The translations under genes were made by a program, and so were the position numbers. This document shows, in pieces, positions 6,916 through 8,615 of a stretch of 8,615 nt of DNA; positions within the stretch are counted from its first letter, which is position 1; each line of letters opens with the position of its first letter. The notes beneath the pieces were generated by a model. That model worked only from the letters and a program-made list of their open reading frames with translations, was not told the DNA's origin and ran no database searches. This DNA comes from Deltaproteobacteria bacterium (GTDB lineage: Bacteria; Desulfobacterota; DSM-4660; Desulfatiglandales; HGW-15), in the NCBI GenBank assembly GCA_019308525.1, contig JAFDIC010000147.1, forward strand, positions 1 to 8,615, given 5' to 3'.

Positions 6916-7629
6916 ATGACTGACATTTCAGAAAAGATAAAGGCTATCAGGGCGATTGAGAGCCTGTCCCAGGAGGAGTTCTCCAGACTCATAGGCTACT
7001 CCAAGGGATACCTCGCAGATATCGAAACAGGCAGGACAAAACCGTCCAGGAAATTCCTCGAAGCCATCCATTTGAAATATGGCGTCTCCATTGACTGGCT
7101 TCTCAGGGAATCGCAAATCCTTGATTTGATCGAGGCCAACAAGAAGACAGAATATCCCCACCTCATATTTGCGTACGCCTTTACCCAAAGCGGCATCCAA
7201 CAGGCGGAAGGTATGCTTCGACGGCTCCTGGAGAAGAAAAGATACGTCCTGGCCGATGCGTCTGGGGTGACTTCCTTCACGAAGCTGCTGAAGAAGATTT
7301 TCAGAAAAGAAGAGCGATTTGAAAGGCTCTGGAATCGACTGGAAAAAATGCTGCTAAATGAAGAAGTGGTCCTGGTATTGAAGTGCATGTCCCAGTCAAA
7401 GATCCCGCGGAGTGGAGAATATGTAAGAGACGTCTTTAAGATAATCGACGATGCCTGGGACACGACCTGGAACGGGAAGGAAATGATCAGGAAATACAGG
7501 CACCCCAAGTCCTCACTCATAGTTCTGGATTTCCCCAGTTACCTGGAAAAAAACATGCAAACTTTCTGGTACTATGCCATTCCGGTCTATGCAACGGCCC
7601 CAAAGGGAAGGCGACAGGCGCGATTGTAG
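6916..7629 (+). CDS. XRE-family transcriptional regulator with unrecognised C-terminal domain
   Basis: The 237-residue protein opens with a Cro/CI-type helix-turn-helix domain (residues 6-63). LSQEEFSRLIGYSKGYLADI (17-36) covers the turn and recognition helices, ETGRTKPSRKFLEAI follows, and VSIDWLL closes the domain as in many XRE proteins. Residues about 70-237 are charged and predicted mostly helical, with alternating hydrophobics (RRLLEKKRYVL; FRKEERFERLWNRLEKMLLN). They match no ligand-binding domain I can name and may sense the imported compound or mediate dimerisation. A hydrophobic, aromatic patch (FWYYAIPVYAT) lies near the C-terminus. The ATG at 6916 is the only in-frame start after a stop at 6856-6858, and has no clear Shine-Dalgarno, suggesting weak translation, common for a local regulator. 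It is divergent from the TRAP/redox operon, so control of that operon and itself is likely but inferred. Confidence 0.9.
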   Translation: MTDISEKIKAIRAIESLSQEEFSRLIGYSKGYLADIETGRTKPSRKFLEAIHLKYGVSIDWLLRESQILDLIEANKKTEYPHLIFAYAFTQSGIQQAEGMLRRLLEKKRYVLADASGVTSFTKLLKKIFRKEERFERLWNRLEKMLLNEEVVLVLKCMSQSKIPRSGEYVRDVFKIIDDAWDTTWNGKEMIRKYRHPKSSLIVLDFPSYLEKNMQTFWYYAIPVYATAPKGRRQARL

Positions 7630-7648
7630 CAAGAGCAGAATGCCCCCT

Positions 7649-7936
7649 CTATGCCTTTCGAATATGAGTTTCTATTGAGACTTCCTTGACAAAGCTCCGC
7701 CAGAGGGCCCTGATGGAATTGGACTCCTCGTCCTTCATCGCCATGGTCTTTTCCTTTGAGGCCATGTCTCGAAACAACATCTCCTTTATGAATTTCGTTG
7801 ATCCCTCAGCCTGCCAGACCTGATATGACAGGCACCCATGGGATTCCCAGTAGGGTTTGATCCTTTCCTCGGTTGCTCTTAGATACTCTTCCTGCCGCTC
7901 TGGCTCGACGTCGAAGCTGAATACTACCCTGACCAT
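7649..7936 (-). CDS. Small antibiotic-biosynthesis-monooxygenase (ABM)-fold protein
   Basis: This 95-residue protein has a layout typical of dimeric alpha-beta-barrel ABM domains. A first strand is VRVVFSFDVEP (2-12), a helix (13-25) leads into IKPYWESHGCLSYQVWQAEG, a strand KFIKEMLFRD follows, then helix ASKEKTMAM and a final strand VSIETHIRKA. The IKP..(x)GC.SY pattern is common in the family. Members include quinol monooxygenases, but many are uncharacterised and may act as chaperones, sensors or isomerases; no metal or flavin site is needed or visible. ATG at 7936 has AGGAGGT at 7942-7948, 5 nt upstream. It lies 126 nt downstream of the acyl-CoA dehydrogenase gene on the same strand and converges on the XRE gene with only 19 nt between, and no terminator is seen there. 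Co-transcription with the acyl-CoA dehydrogenase is possible. Function is not assignable. Confidence 0.75.
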   Translation of the reverse strand: MVRVVFSFDVEPERQEEYLRATEERIKPYWESHGCLSYQVWQAEGSTKFIKEMLFRDMASKEKTMAMKDEESNSIRALWRSFVKEVSIETHIRKA

Positions 7937-8062
7937 GGCGTACCTCCTGTTATGTCCCTTTTGCCAAAAGTTTTCACAATATTGAACATGCGCTCTGCTG
8001 AAACATGGCGGAGTGCACCCTCTTCTCCTGTGGAATGCCCCGGAATTTGACGGGAGTGTATT

Positions 8063-8615
8063 TCAGGGCACGGTATAATCATAGTATCCCTTGACGACGC
8101 GATATCTGGAGACCTGCTGCCCTCCCAGCCAAAGCTGTAATACCTTCGCATCCCTGAGGTATTTCTCGAGGTGGAACTCGGGCGAAAGGCCATTGGATCC
8201 CATCAGTTCCATGGCCTTGTTGGTGATCCACACAGCGGCATCCGCAGAAAAAATCCTAACGATGCCTGCCTTCGACATCATTTCACTGGAAAAACTTGCT
8301 CCGTATGCCTCGGGATGATCCAGCATCCACCCGTAGTTGTAAACCGCCCCTCGCACTATCTCCAGTTGAACCGCCATGTCCGCAAGAATGCCCGCCACCA
8401 TGCTCCATTCTCTGACAGGTCTCCCGTGACTCTTTCGTTCCCTGGTATAATCAAGTGCCAGATCAAAGGCGGCCTGGGCAATCCCCAGGGATATTATTGC
8501 AGAATGCCATTGCCCTCCTGAAATAATCCCGTAATAGAAGCGGCAATCCCGGCCTGGCCCGGCCAGCCTGTATGCCCTGGGGACCTTGACATTGTCATAG
8601 AATATGCTGGCGTTG
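8063..8615 (-). CDS. Acyl-CoA dehydrogenase family protein, C-terminal part (5' end outside window)
   Basis: The frame is open from the right edge for 183 residues to TGA at 8065-8063. It carries the middle strand end (FYDNVKVPRAYRLAGPG) and then the four-helix C-terminal domain: SLGIAQAAFDLALDYTRERK (42-61), SHGRPVREWSM, AGILADMAVQLEIVRGAVYN, MELMGSNGLSPEFHLEKYLR and DAKVLQLWLGGQQVSRYRVV. This is the usual order of FAD-dependent acyl-CoA dehydrogenases, including the MGGNG-like MGSNG turn (138-142). Aligning RDAK...(E)GT of medium-chain enzymes with RDAKVLQLWLGG puts Leu163 at the catalytic-glutamate position. The region used by isovaleryl-CoA dehydrogenase (about 31-42) also lacks a glutamate. 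So the base is missing at both usual sites and the reaction may differ from simple alpha,beta-dehydrogenation, or another residue acts. The substrate is unknown; beta-oxidation or a specialised anaerobic acid pathway is the likely setting. Confidence 0.9.
   Translation of the reverse strand, partial: NASIFYDNVKVPRAYRLAGPGRDCRFYYGIISGGQWHSAIISLGIAQAAFDLALDYTRERKSHGRPVREWSMVAGILADMAVQLEIVRGAVYNYGWMLDHPEAYGASFSSEMMSKAGIVRIFSADAAVWITNKAMELMGSNGLSPEFHLEKYLRDAKVLQLWLGGQQVSRYRVVKGYYDYTVP

Noticed and set aside
7958..7970. Short palindrome CTTTTG-C-CAAAAG upstream of the ABM gene
   Set aside because: A 6-bp palindrome with a one-base centre is too short to call an operator without other support.
7990..8016. 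Hairpin GCGCTCTGC / GCGGAGTGC between the acyl-CoA dehydrogenase and ABM genes
   Set aside because: It pairs fully only with two G-U wobbles in a plus-strand RNA, whereas the genes here are transcribed on the minus strand, where two mismatches break the stem.

Overview
The window reads as a piece of an anaerobic bacterial chromosome, most likely a sulfate-reducing or syntrophic deltaproteobacterium (Desulfobacterota). This is an inference from gene content (a reductive-dehalogenase-family protein, an AprA/fumarate-reductase-like flavoprotein paired with a two-cluster ferredoxin, a TAXI-type TRAP transporter and an acyl-CoA dehydrogenase) and from moderately GC-rich coding sequence. No 16S rRNA or marker gene is present to fix the lineage.

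Layout: a minus-strand operon fills positions 6655 down to 1. In transcription order it holds a TAXI solute-binding protein, a fused TRAP permease, a 666-residue FAD flavoprotein, a 112-residue 2x[4Fe-4S] ferredoxin, and the N-terminal 277 residues of a reductive-dehalogenase-like corrinoid/Fe-S protein cut by the left edge. A 260-bp divergent intergenic region (6656-6915) separates it from a plus-strand XRE-type regulator (6916-7629). To the right, on the minus strand, are the C-terminal part of an acyl-CoA dehydrogenase cut by the right edge (8063-8615) and, downstream of it, a small antibiotic-biosynthesis-monooxygenase-fold protein (7649-7936).

Proposed working of the system (inference): the TRAP pair imports an organic anion; the flavoprotein and ferredoxin pass electrons from a cytoplasmic donor; the reductive-dehalogenase-like protein, which has no twin-arginine signal and so should stay in the cytoplasm, reduces the imported substrate. 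The divergent XRE protein is the obvious candidate regulator. This differs from classical respiratory RdhA/RdhB systems, in which RdhA is exported and anchored by RdhB.

The most unusual sequence-level signal is at the end of the flavoprotein gene. The frame continues after its UGA stop for 19 codons, carries three cysteines with CxxxCxxC spacing, and the UGA itself sits in a C-G-L-(UGA) context (CxxU if read as selenocysteine). The next in-frame stop leaves a normal short gap before the ferredoxin ribosome-binding site.
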